Positions 48,570 to 61,311 of a stretch of DNA of 64,000 bases are shown piece by piece. The stretch lies in assembly GCF_023516215.1 (NCBI RefSeq), contig NZ_CP097349.1, forward strand, positions 3,753,501 to 3,817,500, in the 5' to 3' direction. The notes beneath the pieces were generated by a model. It ran no database searches. It saw only the letters and a program-made list of their open reading frames with translations, and was not told where the DNA came from. Source of the DNA: Cytobacillus pseudoceanisediminis (GTDB lineage: Bacteria; Bacillota; Bacilli; Bacillales; Cytobacillaceae). The position numbers were made by a program, and so were the translations under genes. How positions within the stretch are numbered: position 1 is the stretch's first letter; every line of letters begins with the position of its first letter.

Positions 48570-48600
48570 TAAAAAATCCAGCTCCCTATATGGGGGCTGG
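48570..48600 (-). terminator. Terminator of the purine operon
   Basis: On the minus strand CCAGCCCCC...GGGAGCTGG is followed by six T. It lies about 115 nt past the purD stop and ends the 12-gene operon. Confidence 0.75.
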
Positions 48601-48622
48601 AAAATTGAAAGGAGCTGACAAT

Positions 48623-48713
48623 ATGTTTTGGGAATACGTAATGGATATGACGTTCGTCCTGGCAGCAATAATTGGAAGCATTGTAGCACTCCTGTTTGTG
48701 TATATCCGGAAGA

Positions 48714-48736
<23 letters not shown>
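48623..48736 (+). CDS. EYxxD-type small membrane protein (37 aa)
   Basis: A short gene: MFWEYVMDMTFVLAAIIGSI and a further hydrophobic stretch, then a basic tail RKTKKGRAR. The EYVMD motif near the N-terminus matches the EYxxD class of small membrane proteins recognised in Bacillales (name from memory). GAAAGGAG lies 8 nt before the ATG. The 3' end overlaps the end of the convergent purD gene by 23 bp. No function is known. Confidence 0.7.
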
Positions 48737-50174
<1,438 letters not shown>

Positions 50175-50175
50175 A

Positions 50176-51711
50176 TTAATGTTTAAAATGACGTACGCCT
50201 GTAAAGACCATTGCAATTCCGTACTCATCAGCCTTTTTGATGGAATCCTCATCACGGATTGAGCCTCCCGGCTGGATGATGGCTGTGATGCCTGCTTTGG
50301 CTGCCGTTTCAACTGTATCGTTCATTGGGAAAAAGGCATCGGATGCCAGTACAGCTCCGTTCGCTTTTTCACCGGCCTGCTCAAGCGCAATTTTGGCAGA
50401 GCCTACGCGGTTCATCTGCCCGGCACCGACCCCAAGTGTCATATTTGCATCATTTACGACAATGGCATTGGATTTTACATGCTTCACAACTTTCCAGCCC
50501 ATCTTCAATGCTTTCCACTCTTCTTCTGTTGGCTCTCTCTTGGTCGGAACTTTTACTTCTGCATTATCAAGGGTGAATAGATCATATTCCTGCGTCAGCA
50601 AGCCGCCTTCAATGGCGGACAATCTCATCTCCGCTTTCTTTTTGCCTTCAAAAGGAATAGTCAGCAGGCGCAGATTCTTTTTCCCTTTTAAAATCTCAAG
50701 CGCTTCATTTGAGAAGGAAGGTGCAATGATGATTTCAAGGAAGATTTCATATAGCTTTTTCGCTGTCTCAGCGTCTACTTCCCTGTTCAGGGCAATAATG
50801 CCGCCAAAGATTGATACAGGGTCCGCCTCGAAAGCTTTTGAAAAAGCTTCGAATACATTTTCCCCAGTCCCCACTCCGCAAGGATTCATATGCTTAACTG
50901 CAACCGCTGCAGGCTCTGAGAATTCTTTTACTATTTGGAGAGCTGTATCTGCATCATTGATATTGTTGTAGGATAATTCCTTGCCGTGAAGCTGTTCAGC
51001 GTTAGCAATCGAAAATTCAGAACCAAGCGGCTTGCGGTAAAAGGCAGCCTTTTGATGCGGATTTTCCCCGTATCTCAATGTTTGCTTCAGTTCATACGTA
51101 ACCGTTAATTTTTCAGGTGTTTCTTCATTTGCCAAATCTGTCATATATTCAGCGATCATCGCATCATAGGAAGCAGTATGGCGGAAAACCTTTGCAGCGA
51201 GTCTGCGGCGGGTTTCCTTTTGAACCTCTCCGGTTTCTTTTAGCTGTGAAAGAACTGTTTCATAATCGGCCGGATCCACCACAACCGTTACATAGTCATG
51301 GTTTTTGGCGGAGGCACGCAGCATGGCCGGGCCGCCGATATCAATATTCTCTATCGCATCCTCTACTGTCACATCTGGCTTAGCGATAGTTTGCTGGAAC
51401 GGATACAAATTCACGCACACAACCTGGATAGGCTGGATTCCATGCTCCTCAAGCTGCTGTTTGTGGCCTGGTTCGCCATGCTTTGCCAGCAGCCCGCCAT
51501 GAATCATTGGATTTAATGTTTTCACACGCCCTTCCAAAATTTCCGGAAAGCCTGTCACATCACTTACTCCGATAACGGGGACTCCACTCTCTTCCAGCGC
51601 TTTTTTTGTACCGCCTGTTGAGATAATTTCAAAACCCAGTTCGCTTAACTGCTCGGCAAATTCTGTTATGCCATTTTTATCGGAAACACTGATTAATGCA
51701 CGTTTCTTCAT
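50176..51711 (-). CDS. purH: Bifunctional IMP cyclohydrolase / AICAR transformylase
   Basis: PurH catalyses the last two steps to IMP. The N-terminal MGS-fold IMP cyclohydrolase domain (about 1-195) begins [20 protein letters not shown] and includes [13 protein letters not shown]. The C-terminal transformylase domain has the active-site [11 protein letters not shown] (K and H) and the terminal [16 protein letters not shown]. Length is 511 residues. ATG 51711 has GGGGGAG upstream and is preferred over the longer frame from 51744. Downstream of purN by 34 nt. Confidence 0.94.
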   Translation of the reverse strand: MKKRALISVSDKNGITEFAEQLSELGFEIISTGGTKKALEESGVPVIGVSDVTGFPEILEGRVKTLNPMIHGGLLAKHGEPGHKQQLEEHGIQPIQVVCVNLYPFQQTIAKPDVTVEDAIENIDIGGPAMLRASAKNHDYVTVVVDPADYETVLSQLKETGEVQKETRRRLAAKVFRHTASYDAMIAEYMTDLANEETPEKLTVTYELKQTLRYGENPHQKAAFYRKPLGSEFSIANAEQLHGKELSYNNINDADTALQIVKEFSEPAAVAVKHMNPCGVGTGENVFEAFSKAFEADPVSIFGGIIALNREVDAETAKKLYEIFLEIIIAPSFSNEALEILKGKKNLRLLTIPFEGKKKAEMRLSAIEGGLLTQEYDLFTLDNAEVKVPTKREPTEEEWKALKMGWKVVKHVKSNAIVVNDANMTLGVGAGQMNRVGSAKIALEQAGEKANGAVLASDAFFPMNDTVETAAKAGITAIIQPGGSIRDEDSIKKADEYGIAMVFTGVRHFKH

Positions 51712-51745
51712 GTTCGCTCCCCCTGTCTCTGTTGAATGATACACT

Positions 51746-52327
51746 TTAGTTCTCTACCATTTTAGCATAGAAAAGATTTTGCAAAACCTGCGGATAAAGT
51801 TTGTGCTCGACTTCATGTATCTTCTTTTGAAGGCTATCCAGCGTTTCACCCGCACTTATATCAACTACCGCTTGAGCAATAATCGGCCCAGTATCCATAC
51901 CTTCATCGACAAAATGAACCGTTACACCGCTTACCTTCACATTGGCAGATAACGCTTGGCCAATTGCATCCTTACCAGGAAAAGCAGGAAGAAGAGAAGG
52001 ATGGATATTAATAATCCTGCCTTCAAACTCTTTCAAAAGCGTCGGGCCGATCAGTCTCATGTAGCCTGCGAGAATAATATACTCGGCGCCGCTCTCCTTC
52101 AGCCTTTGCAAAATCGCTCTTTCATACTCTGCTTTGCCAGCATAGTCTTTAGCTGAAAAAACAAACTGCGGAACCTGTTCGTTTTGTGCACGCTGTGTGC
52201 TGTATGCACCTGGCCGATCACAGACAAACAAGACGATCTCAGCCTGCAAATCACCTTTTTTTACAGCATCGGCAATGGCCTGAAAGTTCGTTCCGCTTCC
52301 GGAAGCAAACACTGCGATTTTTTTCAT
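51746..52327 (-). CDS. purN: Phosphoribosylglycinamide formyltransferase
   Basis: PurN transfers a formyl group from 10-formyl-THF to GAR. Motifs: [17 protein letters not shown] near the start and [14 protein letters not shown]. The catalytic stretch [15 protein letters not shown] holds the Asn and His, and the later Asp lies in [17 protein letters not shown]. Length is 193 residues. ATG 52327 has GGAGG 5 nt upstream. Coupled to purM, 13 nt upstream. Confidence 0.94.
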   Translation of the reverse strand: MKKIAVFASGSGTNFQAIADAVKKGDLQAEIVLFVCDRPGAYSTQRAQNEQVPQFVFSAKDYAGKAEYERAILQRLKESGAEYIILAGYMRLIGPTLLKEFEGRIINIHPSLLPAFPGKDAIGQALSANVKVSGVTVHFVDEGMDTGPIIAQAVVDISAGETLDSLQKKIHEVEHKLYPQVLQNLFYAKMVEN

Positions 52328-52340
52328 GACTTCCTCCAAG

Positions 52341-53366
52341 TTACAGAATTTCAATTCCTTCCTGATCCGTCACTGTCCCCATTAGATAGGATTTTTCTCC
52401 GATATCATTAAAATAGGTGATTAGTTTATCAGCATTTTCTTTATCCGCTGCAATCACCATGCCTGTTCCCATATTAAAAATGTTGTACATTTCTTTGCGT
52501 TCCAGTCCGCCGATCTTCTCCATAAGCGTGAACACAGGCGGCACTTCCCAATTGCTTTCACTAAGCTGGGCGCCAAGACCTTCAGGCAGCATGCGGGGGA
52601 TATTTTCAATAAATCCGCCTCCGGTAATATGCGCCATGCCCTTCAGCTTGAATTGCTTCATAGCTGATAGAAGCGGCTTTACATAAATTTTTGTAGGGCG
52701 AAGCAGCTCTTCCCCTAAAGTGCAGCCTAATTCTTCTACATGATCTGTCAAGGACAGATTCGCTTTTTCAAAAAACAGCTTTCTGACAAGTGAGTAGCCA
52801 TTGCTGTGAATTCCGCTGGATGCAAGCCCAATCAGTACATCTCCAGCTTTAATATCGGAACCATTAATCAGGCTGGATTTTTCACAGGCACCGACCGCAA
52901 AGCCGGCAAGGTCATATTCTTCCTCACTGTACATGCCAGGCATCTCAGCTGTTTCACCGCCTACGAGTGCGCATCCTGCCTGTTCGCAGCCATCCGCAAT
53001 TCCTTTCACAATCGCTTCAATCCGTTCAGGCGCCGCTTTTCCGCAGGCGATATAATCCAAGAAATAAAGAGGTTCCGCTCCCTGTACAACAATATCATTT
53101 ACACACATTGCGACCGCATCAATCCCAATCGTGTCATGCTTATCCATCATAAAAGCGAGCATCAGCTTCGTGCCGACACCATCTGTACCTGATACTAAAA
53201 CCGGTTCCTTCAGGTTAAGTTCAGATAGATCGAACATGCCGCCAAATCCGCCCAAACCGCCAAGCACACCAGGACGAATCGTCTTCTGTACGTGCTTTTT
53301 CATGCGGGAAACTGCTTCATAGCCAGCTTCAATATCTACTCCGGCCTGTTTATATGCATTTGCCAT
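52341..53366 (-). CDS. purM: Phosphoribosylformylglycinamidine cyclo-ligase
   Basis: PurM (341 residues) closes the imidazole ring of AIR using ATP. Visible: [15 protein letters not shown], the [14 protein letters not shown] motif, [15 protein letters not shown] and the ATP-binding [16 protein letters not shown]. It begins with [18 protein letters not shown]. The AAGAGGTG site precedes the ATG at 53366. The 150-nt gap to purF on its 5' side carries periodic array E. Confidence 0.94.
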   Translation of the reverse strand: MANAYKQAGVDIEAGYEAVSRMKKHVQKTIRPGVLGGLGGFGGMFDLSELNLKEPVLVSGTDGVGTKLMLAFMMDKHDTIGIDAVAMCVNDIVVQGAEPLYFLDYIACGKAAPERIEAIVKGIADGCEQAGCALVGGETAEMPGMYSEEEYDLAGFAVGACEKSSLINGSDIKAGDVLIGLASSGIHSNGYSLVRKLFFEKANLSLTDHVEELGCTLGEELLRPTKIYVKPLLSAMKQFKLKGMAHITGGGFIENIPRMLPEGLGAQLSESNWEVPPVFTLMEKIGGLERKEMYNIFNMGTGMVIAADKENADKLITYFNDIGEKSYLMGTVTDQEGIEIL

Positions 53367-53393
53367 TCCTTTTCACCTCTTGGTTGGAAAAAT

Positions 53394-53519
53394 AAAGGCC
53401 GATTTTGTATTTTATCGGCCAACATTGTGCTTTTACCGGTCAAAAATGATGATTTACCGGTTAATTCTTTATATTTACCGGCCAAAAAGAGCAAAATACC
53501 GGCCAAGTTTCATATTTAT
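53394..53519. repeat. 21-bp periodic array E (core CCGGCC / GGCCGGTAAA) in the purine operon
   Basis: Six units. The last five start at 53415, 53436, 53457, 53478 and 53499 (exact 21-bp steps) with CCGG(C/T)(C/T)AA; the first is spaced 20. Read on the minus strand the core is TTGGCCGGTAAA, the same as array D. The array sits between the purF stop codon and purM, inside the operon. Confidence 0.85.
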
Positions 53520-54913
53520 ACCTTTTCATAAGGATGCAAAGTGCTTGGATAAATCTCCGTCGGATACTGGCCTGTAAAGCATGCCAGGCATTGTCCGTCT
53601 TTTCGGCCGATTGCTTTGACCATGCCCTCTGTACTTAAAAAGGTAAGTGTGTCCGCACCAATGATTTCTCTTATTTCCTCAACTGAATGATTGCCGGCAA
53701 TCAATTCTTCCTTTGTTGATGTGTCGATTCCATAGAAACATGGATTTTTAATTGGCGGTGAACTGATAAGCACATGCACTTCTGTAGCTCCTGCTTCTTT
53801 CAGCATTGTGACGATCCGTCTGCTTGTTGTTCCTCGAACGATCGAGTCGTCCACCATGATGACTCTCTTGCCCTCTACAACTCCGCGTACCGGAGACAGC
53901 TTCATTTTTACACCCTGCTCACGCAGCGATTGGGATGGCTGGATAAAAGTCCGGCCAACATAGCGGTTTTTTATCAAGCCCATCTCATATGGAATGCCTG
54001 TAGCTTCAGCATAGCCAATCGCGACAGAGATGCTTGAGTCAGGTACGCCCGTAACGACGTCCCCTTCAACTGGCGCCTCAAAGGCAAGCTGCTTTCCAAG
54101 GTTTTTCCGGGCTGTATGAACGTTGATCCCGTTGATATTACTGTCCGGACGGGAAAAATAAACATATTCCATTGTGCACATTGCAATATTAGAGGCCATT
54201 GCAAACATTTCAGAACGGAATCCATTGTCGTCAATAATCAGCAGTTCTCCTGGCAGGATATCGCGGATATACTCTGCACCGACAACATCAAAAGCACATG
54301 TTTCAGATGCAACCGCATAAGCATCGCCGATTTTGCCAAGCGAGAGCGGCCTCATGCCGTTCGGATCCAGCGCAACCATCAGTTCTGTTTCGGTCATAAT
54401 CAGAAAAGCATAAGCTCCTTTAATCATGGATAAAGCATTTTTGACACGGTCCTTAAGTGAAGAGAAGCCTGCACGCTTAATTAAGTGAGCCAGCACCTCT
54501 GTATCCGAGCTCGTTTGAAAAATGCTTCCCTGTCCTTCAAGCTGATGCTTCAATGCAGTCGCATTCACCAGGTTTCCATTATGGCAAAGTGCAAGACTTC
54601 CGCTTTGTGAGTTGAATAGCAGAGGCTGGACATTTTCATATCCGCCCCCGCCGGCAGTCGCATAGCGTACATGTCCGATTGCTGCTTTTCCTTCCAGTTC
54701 CTTCATGGCATCTGCAGTGAAAATTTCCGTTACTAGCCCCTCACCTTTTATGCCTTTCAGCTTTTTGCCATCGGTAACAACCATTCCCGTGCCTTCCTGG
54801 CCGCGGTGCTGCAGACTATGAAGCCCGTAATACGTGATCTGGGAAGCATCCTGATGCCCCCAGATTCCAAAAACACCGCACTCTTCATTCAGTCCTCTTA
54901 TTTCAGCAAGCAT
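53516..54913 (-). CDS. purF: Amidophosphoribosyltransferase
   Basis: PurF converts PRPP and glutamine to phosphoribosylamine, the committing step. The glutaminase nucleophile Cys follows an 11-residue propeptide ([11 protein letters not shown] / [10 protein letters not shown]). Glutamine-site motifs are GHVRYATAG and NLVNAT; the PRPP loop is [14 protein letters not shown]. Length is 465 residues, and Fe-S cysteines lie in the C-terminal part. The ATG overlaps the last 16 bp of purL. Its stop lies in the periodic array E region. Confidence 0.94.
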   Translation of the reverse strand: MLAEIRGLNEECGVFGIWGHQDASQITYYGLHSLQHRGQEGTGMVVTDGKKLKGIKGEGLVTEIFTADAMKELEGKAAIGHVRYATAGGGGYENVQPLLFNSQSGSLALCHNGNLVNATALKHQLEGQGSIFQTSSDTEVLAHLIKRAGFSSLKDRVKNALSMIKGAYAFLIMTETELMVALDPNGMRPLSLGKIGDAYAVASETCAFDVVGAEYIRDILPGELLIIDDNGFRSEMFAMASNIAMCTMEYVYFSRPDSNINGINVHTARKNLGKQLAFEAPVEGDVVTGVPDSSISVAIGYAEATGIPYEMGLIKNRYVGRTFIQPSQSLREQGVKMKLSPVRGVVEGKRVIMVDDSIVRGTTSRRIVTMLKEAGATEVHVLISSPPIKNPCFYGIDTSTKEELIAGNHSVEEIREIIGADTLTFLSTEGMVKAIGRKDGQCLACFTGQYPTEIYPSTLHPYEKV

Positions 54914-57113
54914 GGGATAGCCCCTTTCCAGGCCTGCTTTAGAACGTCAACCTGTTCAGCAAGCAATAGGCCCTCTTCATTGGAGATATAAAGTATAGGT
55001 GCTTCTGTTACTTCACCGATTAATGTCGCGTCTACTAAACTTTCAAATACTTCCTGGTTTTCTTTTTTGACAGATAGCAAGAAACGGGATTGTGATTCAC
55101 TGAATAAAGCTGAAGTCGCATTTCCTTTTACCTTGATATCCGCTCCCAGACCTGTTGAACCAATCAGGCTTTCCGCAGCTGCTACCGCTAAACCGCCTTC
55201 TGCCACATCATGGGCAGATGCAACAAGTCCCGAACGAATAGCTTTTAAAATTTGTTCCTGTGCCTTTTCTTCTTTTTCGAGATCAAGTTCAGGCGCTTTT
55301 CCAAAAATCTTGCCGTATGTCATCTTCTGCAGCTCACTGCCGCCGAACTCATCCTTTGTTTCGCCTACCAGATAAATAAGATCACCAGCTGCTTTAAATG
55401 ATTGTGTTGTAACATGATCAATGTCATCAACAAGCCCGACCATTCCAATGACAGGTGTTGGGTAGATAGCTGTTCCATTTGTTTCGTTATATAAAGAGAC
55501 GTTTCCGCCGATAACTGGCGTATTCAATGTGCGGCATGCTTCACTGATTCCATCTGCCGCTTTTTCGATTTGCCAGAAGATTTCAGGCTTCTCCGGGTTT
55601 CCGAAGTTAAGATTATCTGTTATCGCCAATGGCTGACCGCCGGAGCAAATGATATTTCTTGCTGCTTCAGCCACAGCAATTTTTCCGCCTGTTTCAGGAT
55701 CAAGATACATATAACGTGAATTACAGTCTGTCGTCATGGCCAATCCTTTGCGGGTGCCGCGGATGCGAATGACTGCAGCATCTGATCCAGGTGCCACTAC
55801 TGTATTCGTGCGGACCATATAGTCATACTGGTCATAAACCCATTCCTTGCTGGCGATTGTCGGCTGCTGAAGGAGCTTTACCAATGTTTCTTTATAATCT
55901 TCAACCGCAGGAACTTCATTTTCCATTGCCTGAAATTCGCGGAAATATTCCGGCTCGCTTGATGGCTTATGATAAACCGGCGCATCCTCTGCAAGCGCAT
56001 CTACCGGCAGCTCTGCTACCACTTCTCCCTGATGAGTCAGGCGGAGCATTTTATCATCGGTTACCTTGCCGATAGATACTGCTTCAAGGCCATACTTGGA
56101 AAATAAATCAACGATCTCCTGCTCGCGTCCTTTTTCACGACAATCAGCATTCTCTCCTGAGACTCGGAAAGCATCATTTCATATGCAGTCATGCCTGTTT
56201 CCCTTTGAGGAACAAGGTCAAGATTCATTTCAATTCCGGATCCCGCTTTGCTGGCCATCTCAGCAGAAGAGCTTGTCAGACCGGCAGCTCCCATATCCTG
56301 AATGCCGACAAGTGCGTCAGACTGGACCAGTTCAAGGCATGCCTCTAGCAGAAGCTTTTCCATGAATGGATCGCCAACCTGGACAGCCGGGCGTTTTGAT
56401 TCTGATTGGTCTGTTAATTCTTCAGATGCAAAAGTAGCACCATGGATACCGTCACGGCCGGTTTTTGCTCCAACATACATGACTGTGTTGCCTACTCCAT
56501 GGGCCTGGCCTTTTTTAATATCCTTATGGTCGATTAAGCCGACACACATAGCGTTTACAAGCGGATTTCCTTCATAGGAAGAATCAAACTGCACTTCTCC
56601 CCCAACTGTTGGAATGCCGATGCAGTTTCCGTAACCTGCAATGCCTGCGACTACTTCTTTAAAAAGGTACCGTACACGAGGAGTATCCAATTCTCCAAAG
56701 CGTAAAGAGTTGAGGAGCGCGACCGGTCTTGCTCCCATTGAAAATACATCGCGGATAATCCCGCCGACACCTGTTGCTGCCCCCTGGTAAGGCTCGATTG
56801 CAGACGGATGGTTGTGGCTTTCAATTTTAAAAACAACTGCTTGCCCATCGCCGATATCAACAATTCCAGCTCCTTCCCCTGGTCCCTGAAGTACTTTCTC
56901 TCCTGTTGTCGGAAATTTGCTTAAAACGGGCTTTGAGTTTTTATAGCTGCAATGCTCTGACCACATAACCGAAAACAAACCGATTTCTGTGTAATTTGGC
57001 AAACGCCCGATAATCTTTTCAATCATCGCAAATTCGTCATCAGACAAACCCATTTCTTTGTATACCTTCTGTGCCTTTAACTGTTCCGGACTTGGCTCAA
57101 GCATTAACGACAT
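54898..57113 (-). CDS. purL: Phosphoribosylformylglycinamidine synthase subunit PurL, frameshifted
   Basis: PurL is the synthetase part of the PurS-PurQ-PurL complex making FGAM. The frame breaks in a T5 run at 56131-56135 (A5 on the coding strand); six restores [20 protein letters not shown] and a 738-residue protein. Motifs: [13 protein letters not shown], the ATP site [45 protein letters not shown] and the later [15 protein letters not shown]. The 3' end overlaps purF by 16 bp, and the start overlaps purQ. The break is probably a sequence error. Confidence 0.92.
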
Positions 57114-57783
57114 GTGCTTCCCTCCATTGTTTTACGATTGATTGAAAAAGTTTCAGGCCATCTGCTCCCCCTAAAAGCTCATCAACAGCTCTTTCAGGGT
57201 GCGGCATCATGCCGAGTACATTTCCTTTTTCATTGACAATGCCTGCGATGTTTTCCAGGCTGCCATTTGGATTCGTTCCATTGTAAGTAAAAACGATTTG
57301 GTTATTTTTCTTCAATTCAGCTAGAACAGCTTCATCACAATAATAGTTTCCTTCACCATGGGCGATCGGAATATTGATTACTTCATCCTTCTCATATGCA
57401 GATGAAAACATGGTCTCATTGTTTTCAACCCGTAACTCCACGGTGCGGCAGATGAATTTCAGGCTATCGTTTCTTCTCATTGCCCCAGGCAAAAGACCAG
57501 CTTCAAGAAGGATTTGAAATCCATTGCAGACGCCCAGGATCGGCTTTCCTGCTTCAGCCGCTTTAACAACTTCTTTCATGACATTACTGAAGCGTGCGAC
57601 AGCACCCGAACGGAGATAATCTCCGTAAGAGAAACCGCCGGGAAGAAGAATCCCGTCATATTCGTCTAAACTTTCCGCGTCATGCCAGACATATTCGGCT
57701 TCCGCTCCAAGCTCATCCTTTACTGCATGGTACATGTCGATGTCACAATTAGACCCTGGAAATACGATCACAGCAAACTTCAC
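57097..57783 (-). CDS. purQ: Phosphoribosylformylglycinamidine synthase subunit PurQ
   Basis: PurQ is the class I glutaminase that feeds ammonia to PurL. Catalytic triad: the Cys in [11 protein letters not shown] and the His and Glu in [11 protein letters not shown] near the end. Other motifs: [17 protein letters not shown] and [15 protein letters not shown]. Length is 228 residues. The GTG start at 57783 overlaps the purS stop (GTGA), so purS and purQ are translationally coupled, and the end overlaps the purL start by 17 bp. Confidence 0.94.
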   Translation of the reverse strand: MKFAVIVFPGSNCDIDMYHAVKDELGAEAEYVWHDAESLDEYDGILLPGGFSYGDYLRSGAVARFSNVMKEVVKAAEAGKPILGVCNGFQILLEAGLLPGAMRRNDSLKFICRTVELRVENNETMFSSAYEKDEVINIPIAHGEGNYYCDEAVLAELKKNNQIVFTYNGTNPNGSLENIAGIVNEKGNVLGMMPHPERAVDELLGGADGLKLFQSIVKQWREAHVVNA

Positions 57784-58033
57784 TGAGCAACAGCCTCCTC
57801 AATTTCAAAGCGGTAATCTTCAATCACTACATTAGCTAATAAGCGCTCACACATTTCCTTCACAGCTTCTTCAACAGGACGGTCGCTTTTATCCACTATC
57901 AGTTCCATGTATTTTCCAATGCGCACATCAGACACTTCGCTGTAATTCATGGAATGCAGAGAATTTTTACAACTGTTCCTTGAGGATCTAGAACACTTTC
58001 TCTTAATGTGACGAAAACTTTTACTTTGTACAT
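57780..58033 (-). CDS. purS: Phosphoribosylformylglycinamidine synthase subunit PurS, frameshifted
   Basis: PurS bridges PurQ and PurL. The reading frame is broken, so no long ORF is visible here. From ATG 58033 it reads [20 protein letters not shown], then breaks in a T5 run at 57964-57968 (A5 coding). Six restores [18 protein letters not shown] and a normal 84-residue protein ending EIEEAVAQ. It overlaps the purC end by 13 bp and the purQ start by 4 bp. Found by translating the gap between purC and purQ. Probably a sequence error. Confidence 0.88.
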
Positions 58034-58745
58034 ACTGTTTGGCCTCCCAGTCGAGCTAAAATATTTTCATAAGCATCTGTTAAATTTCCAAGGTCTCTGC
58101 GGAAAACATCTTTATCCAGCTTTTCATTTGTTTCAATATCCCAAAGCCTGCAAGTATCTGGCGAAATCTCATCAGCCAGCAGAATTTGTCCTGATTCATC
58201 TTTACCAAACTCCAGCTTAAAATCTACTAATTTAATGCCGAGGTCTTTGAAAAAGTCTCTTAAAATGGCATTAACCTGAAGTGCCTTTTCCTGTAAAAGG
58301 GCTGCTTCCTTTTTATCAGCCAGCTGAAGAACTTCAATATGATCTTCTGTCAGCAGCGGATCACCGAGCTCGTCATCTTTGTAGTAGAATTCAACAATCG
58401 GCCTCGGTAACTCTTTCCCTTCTACAACTCCCAATCTCTTAGAAAAGCTCCCCGCTGCAACATTGCGGACCACTGTTTCGAGCGGAATGATATCCACCTT
58501 TTTAACAAGCTGCTCAGTCTCTGAAAGTCTTTCAATAAAGTGAGATTCAATTCCCAGGTCATGAAGCTTTGAAAAAAGCAAACTCGTAATCTCGTTATTC
58601 AAACGGCCCTTGCCGCTGATGCTTGCTTTTTCTCACCATTAAAGGCTGTTGCAGAATCTTTGTATTCAATCCAGACGATATTTTCATCGTTTGTTTGATA
58701 AACCTTTTTGGCTTTGCCTTCGTATAACAATTCTCCTTTTTCCAT
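58021..58745 (-). CDS. purC: SAICAR synthetase PurC, frameshifted
   Basis: PurC joins aspartate to CAIR. The N-terminal piece ([34 protein letters not shown]) is separated from the rest by a T5 run at 58627-58631 (A5 coding). Six restores [19 protein letters not shown] and a 241-residue enzyme. The SAICAR motifs VDFKLEFG and [14 protein letters not shown] are present. The true start is ATG 58745; the frame that is open upstream (to 58777) is a different frame and not the gene. Probably a sequence error. Confidence 0.9.
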
Positions 58746-58821
58746 AGCGGAGAGCCTCCCTTATTTGAATAGCACATGTCTGCTAGACATTATTATTAAG
58801 AAGATTGGGAATTTTCCCGAT

Positions 58822-58857
58822 AATAAAGAGGTAAAGACTGCTCTTTACCTCTTTATT
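58822..58857. terminator. Hairpin with plus-strand T-tail between purB and purC
   Basis: AATAAAGAGGTAAAGA/TCTTTACCTCTTTATT stem (16 bp, CTGC loop) just after the purB stop. A run of T follows on the plus strand, but only TTATTATC on the operon strand. It looks like a terminator facing against the operon, or an internal processing/attenuation hairpin. Confidence 0.5.
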
Positions 58858-58860
58858 TTT

Positions 58861-60153
58861 TTATAAACCTAGACGGTCAAAAATGGTGTCCACATGCTTG
58901 ATGTGGTAGTTATAGTCAAAGCAGTCATCTATTTCTGCTTCGGTTAGCTTTGATGTAATCGTCTCGTCCTGCTCGATCAGGCTGCGGAATTGCACCTGTT
59001 TTTCCCACGCTTCCATAGCCCGCGGCTGAACAGTATCATATGCCTCTTCACGAGTCATGCCTTTGTCAATTAAGGCCAGAAGAACACGCTGAGAGTAAAT
59101 CAGCCCTAACGTACGGTCCATATTGCGCTTCATGTTTTCAGGGAAGACTGTTAAATTTTTCACGATATTTCCAAAGCGGTTCAGCATATAGTTCAGCGCA
59201 ATCGTTGCGTCAGGCAGTATGATTCTTTCAGCTGATGAGTGGGAAATATCCCGCTCATGCCATAATGCCACATTTTCATACGCAGTCATCATATAGCCGC
59301 GGATCACTCTTGCCATTCCCGTCATATTTTCTGAACCAATCGGGTTGCGTTTGTGCGGCATTGCTGAAGATCCCTTTTGACCTTTCGCGAAGAACTCTTC
59401 CACTTCACGCGTTTCGCTTTTTTGCAGGCCGCGGATCTCTGTCGCAAATTTTTCAATTGAAGTGGCTACAAGCGCAAGCGCCCCCATATAATGTGCATGA
59501 CGGTCACGCTGAAGTGTTTGCGTTGAAATGGGCGCTGGCTGGATGCCCAGCTTTTCACACACATATTTTTCAACAAACGGATCGATGTTTGCATATGTTC
59601 CAACTGCACCTGAGATTTTACCGAATTCCACTCCAGCAGCTGCTTCTTTAAAGCGGTCAAGATTACGCTTCATTTCTTCATACCATAGTGCAAGCTTTAA
59701 TCCGAATGTAGTCGGCTCAGCATGTACCCCGTGCGTACGGCCCATCATTACTGTATGCTTGTGTTCCTGTGCTTTGTTTTTCAGGATTTCCACAAAGCGT
59801 TCGATATCTTTTAGAAGAATATCATTCGCCTGTTTGATTAAGTATGAAAGCGCCGTATCAACCACATCTGTGGAAGTAAGCCCGTAATGAACCCATTTGC
59901 GTTCCTCGCCAAGCGTTTCAGATACCGCACGAGTAAAAGCGACCACATCATGCCGTGTTTCCTCTTCGATTTCTTTAATACGGTCAATATTAAAAGAAGC
60001 ATTCTCACGGATTTTCTGAACATCTTCTTTCGGAATATCCCCTAATTCAGCCCAAGCTTCACAAGCAAGAATTTCTACCTCAAGCCAAGCCTGAAAGCGG
60101 TTCTCTTCTGTCCAGATAGCTCCCATTTCCGGTCTCGTATAGCGTTCAATCAT
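58861..60153 (-). CDS. purB: Adenylosuccinate lyase
   Basis: PurB cleaves SAICAR and adenylosuccinate, releasing fumarate. The family signature [20 protein letters not shown] (about 265-285, catalytic Ser loop) is intact. [14 protein letters not shown] and the [14 protein letters not shown] motif (catalytic His) are also present. Length is 430 residues. The ATG is 4 nt after the purK stop. A hairpin and a ~115-nt gap follow before purC. Confidence 0.95.
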   Translation of the reverse strand: MIERYTRPEMGAIWTEENRFQAWLEVEILACEAWAELGDIPKEDVQKIRENASFNIDRIKEIEEETRHDVVAFTRAVSETLGEERKWVHYGLTSTDVVDTALSYLIKQANDILLKDIERFVEILKNKAQEHKHTVMMGRTHGVHAEPTTFGLKLALWYEEMKRNLDRFKEAAAGVEFGKISGAVGTYANIDPFVEKYVCEKLGIQPAPISTQTLQRDRHAHYMGALALVATSIEKFATEIRGLQKSETREVEEFFAKGQKGSSAMPHKRNPIGSENMTGMARVIRGYMMTAYENVALWHERDISHSSAERIILPDATIALNYMLNRFGNIVKNLTVFPENMKRNMDRTLGLIYSQRVLLALIDKGMTREEAYDTVQPRAMEAWEKQVQFRSLIEQDETITSKLTEAEIDDCFDYNYHIKHVDTIFDRLGL

Positions 60154-60156
60154 GTT

Positions 60157-61311
60157 TTATCCTCCGATCTTTTCCTTCACAGGGGTCCAAATGCCGCTTC
60201 TTTCTGCTTCTTCAAGTGCCTCTTCGGCTGATTTCCGCAAAAGCGTGACATGGCCCATCTTGCGTTTATATTTGGCATCCTTTTTTCCATACAAGTGAAT
60301 CTTCCAGTCATCCAATTCAGGTATTTTCTTAATTAAAGGCTCCTGATGCTCTCCTAGTATGTTTACCATAACAGCCGGTTTTAATAGCTCCGTGCTGCCA
60401 AGCGGCCAATTGCAAACTGCACGGATGTGCTGTTCAAACTGGGAGGTTTCGCAAGCTTCTATCGAATAATGGCCTGAGTTATGCGGACGAGGCGCAAGCT
60501 CGTTAATGTAAATCTGTCCGTCTTTTGTCAGAAACATTTCGACTGCCAATGTACCGACAAGGCTTAAAGCTTCTGCCAGCTGGTTTGCTGCATTTATTGC
60601 CCTTTCCTCAGCATCGGCTGTGATCATGGCCGGCACAATTGTCTGGTGCAGAATGTTTTCTTTATGGACATTTTCCCCGACTGGAAATACCGCTTTTTCT
60701 CCCGAGATATTCCGGCAGATAATAACCGATATTTCCTTTTCGAATGGAATCCATTTTTCAAGGACGCACACGCCATTCTCAAGAAGCTGTGCAGCTTTCT
60801 TAATATCCTGCCCGCTCTTTATTACAACTTGCCCTTTTCCGTCATATCCGCCTCTGGATGTCTTTAATACTGCTGGATAGCCAAGCTTTTCTATATTATC
60901 ATAAATATCTTTTTCAGTAGTAATGACCGCATATGGCGCTACCTCGCAGCCGGCTTTTTGGATGGCTGCTTTTTCCTTTGTCCGGTCCTGGGTGATTTCC
61001 AGCACCTCGCTCCCCTGTGGGACGTACGCATTTGCACATAGCCACTCAAGAGCTTCCGCACTGATATTTTCAAATTCATATGTCACAACGTCACTGACGT
61101 CAGCTAACTCTTTTATAGAATCTAAATGGCCATATTCTCCAATGATTTTAATATCCGCAACCTGGCCGCAAGGAGAGTCTTCTGCCGGATCTAAAACGGC
61201 AATCCTGAAGCCATTTGCTTTTGCTGCAAGTGCCATCATTCTCCCAAGCTGTCCCCCGCCAATAATTCCAATTGTTTGTCCAGGTAAAATTGTTTTATTA
61301 GACAAGTTCAT
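60157..61311 (-). CDS. purK: N5-carboxyaminoimidazole ribonucleotide synthase
   Basis: PurK makes N5-CAIR from AIR and bicarbonate with ATP. ATP-grasp motifs: [20 protein letters not shown], the [14 protein letters not shown] motif, [16 protein letters not shown] and [16 protein letters not shown] near the end. Length is 384 residues. ATG 61311 overlaps the purE 3' end by 14 bp; an in-frame GTG lies just before it. In B. subtilis purE-purK are coupled in the same way. Confidence 0.94.
   Translation of the reverse strand: MNLSNKTILPGQTIGIIGGGQLGRMMALAAKANGFRIAVLDPAEDSPCGQVADIKIIGEYGHLDSIKELADVSDVVTYEFENISAEALEWLCANAYVPQGSEVLEITQDRTKEKAAIQKAGCEVAPYAVITTEKDIYDNIEKLGYPAVLKTSRGGYDGKGQVVIKSGQDIKKAAQLLENGVCVLEKWIPFEKEISVIICRNISGEKAVFPVGENVHKENILHQTIVPAMITADAEERAINAANQLAEALSLVGTLAVEMFLTKDGQIYINELAPRPHNSGHYSIEACETSQFEQHIRAVCNWPLGSTELLKPAVMVNILGEHQEPLIKKIPELDDWKIHLYGKKDAKYKRKMGHVTLLRKSAEEALEEAERSGIWTPVKEKIGG

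Noticed and set aside
50237..50971. Long plus-strand frame (244 codons) opposite purH
   Set aside because: A shadow of purH; its translation has no recognisable family and the purH frame carries all motifs.
53380..53577. Plus-strand frame giving heptad-like repeated peptides through array E
   Set aside because: No ribosome binding site, and the periodic peptide is a by-product of a 21-bp step being a multiple of three.
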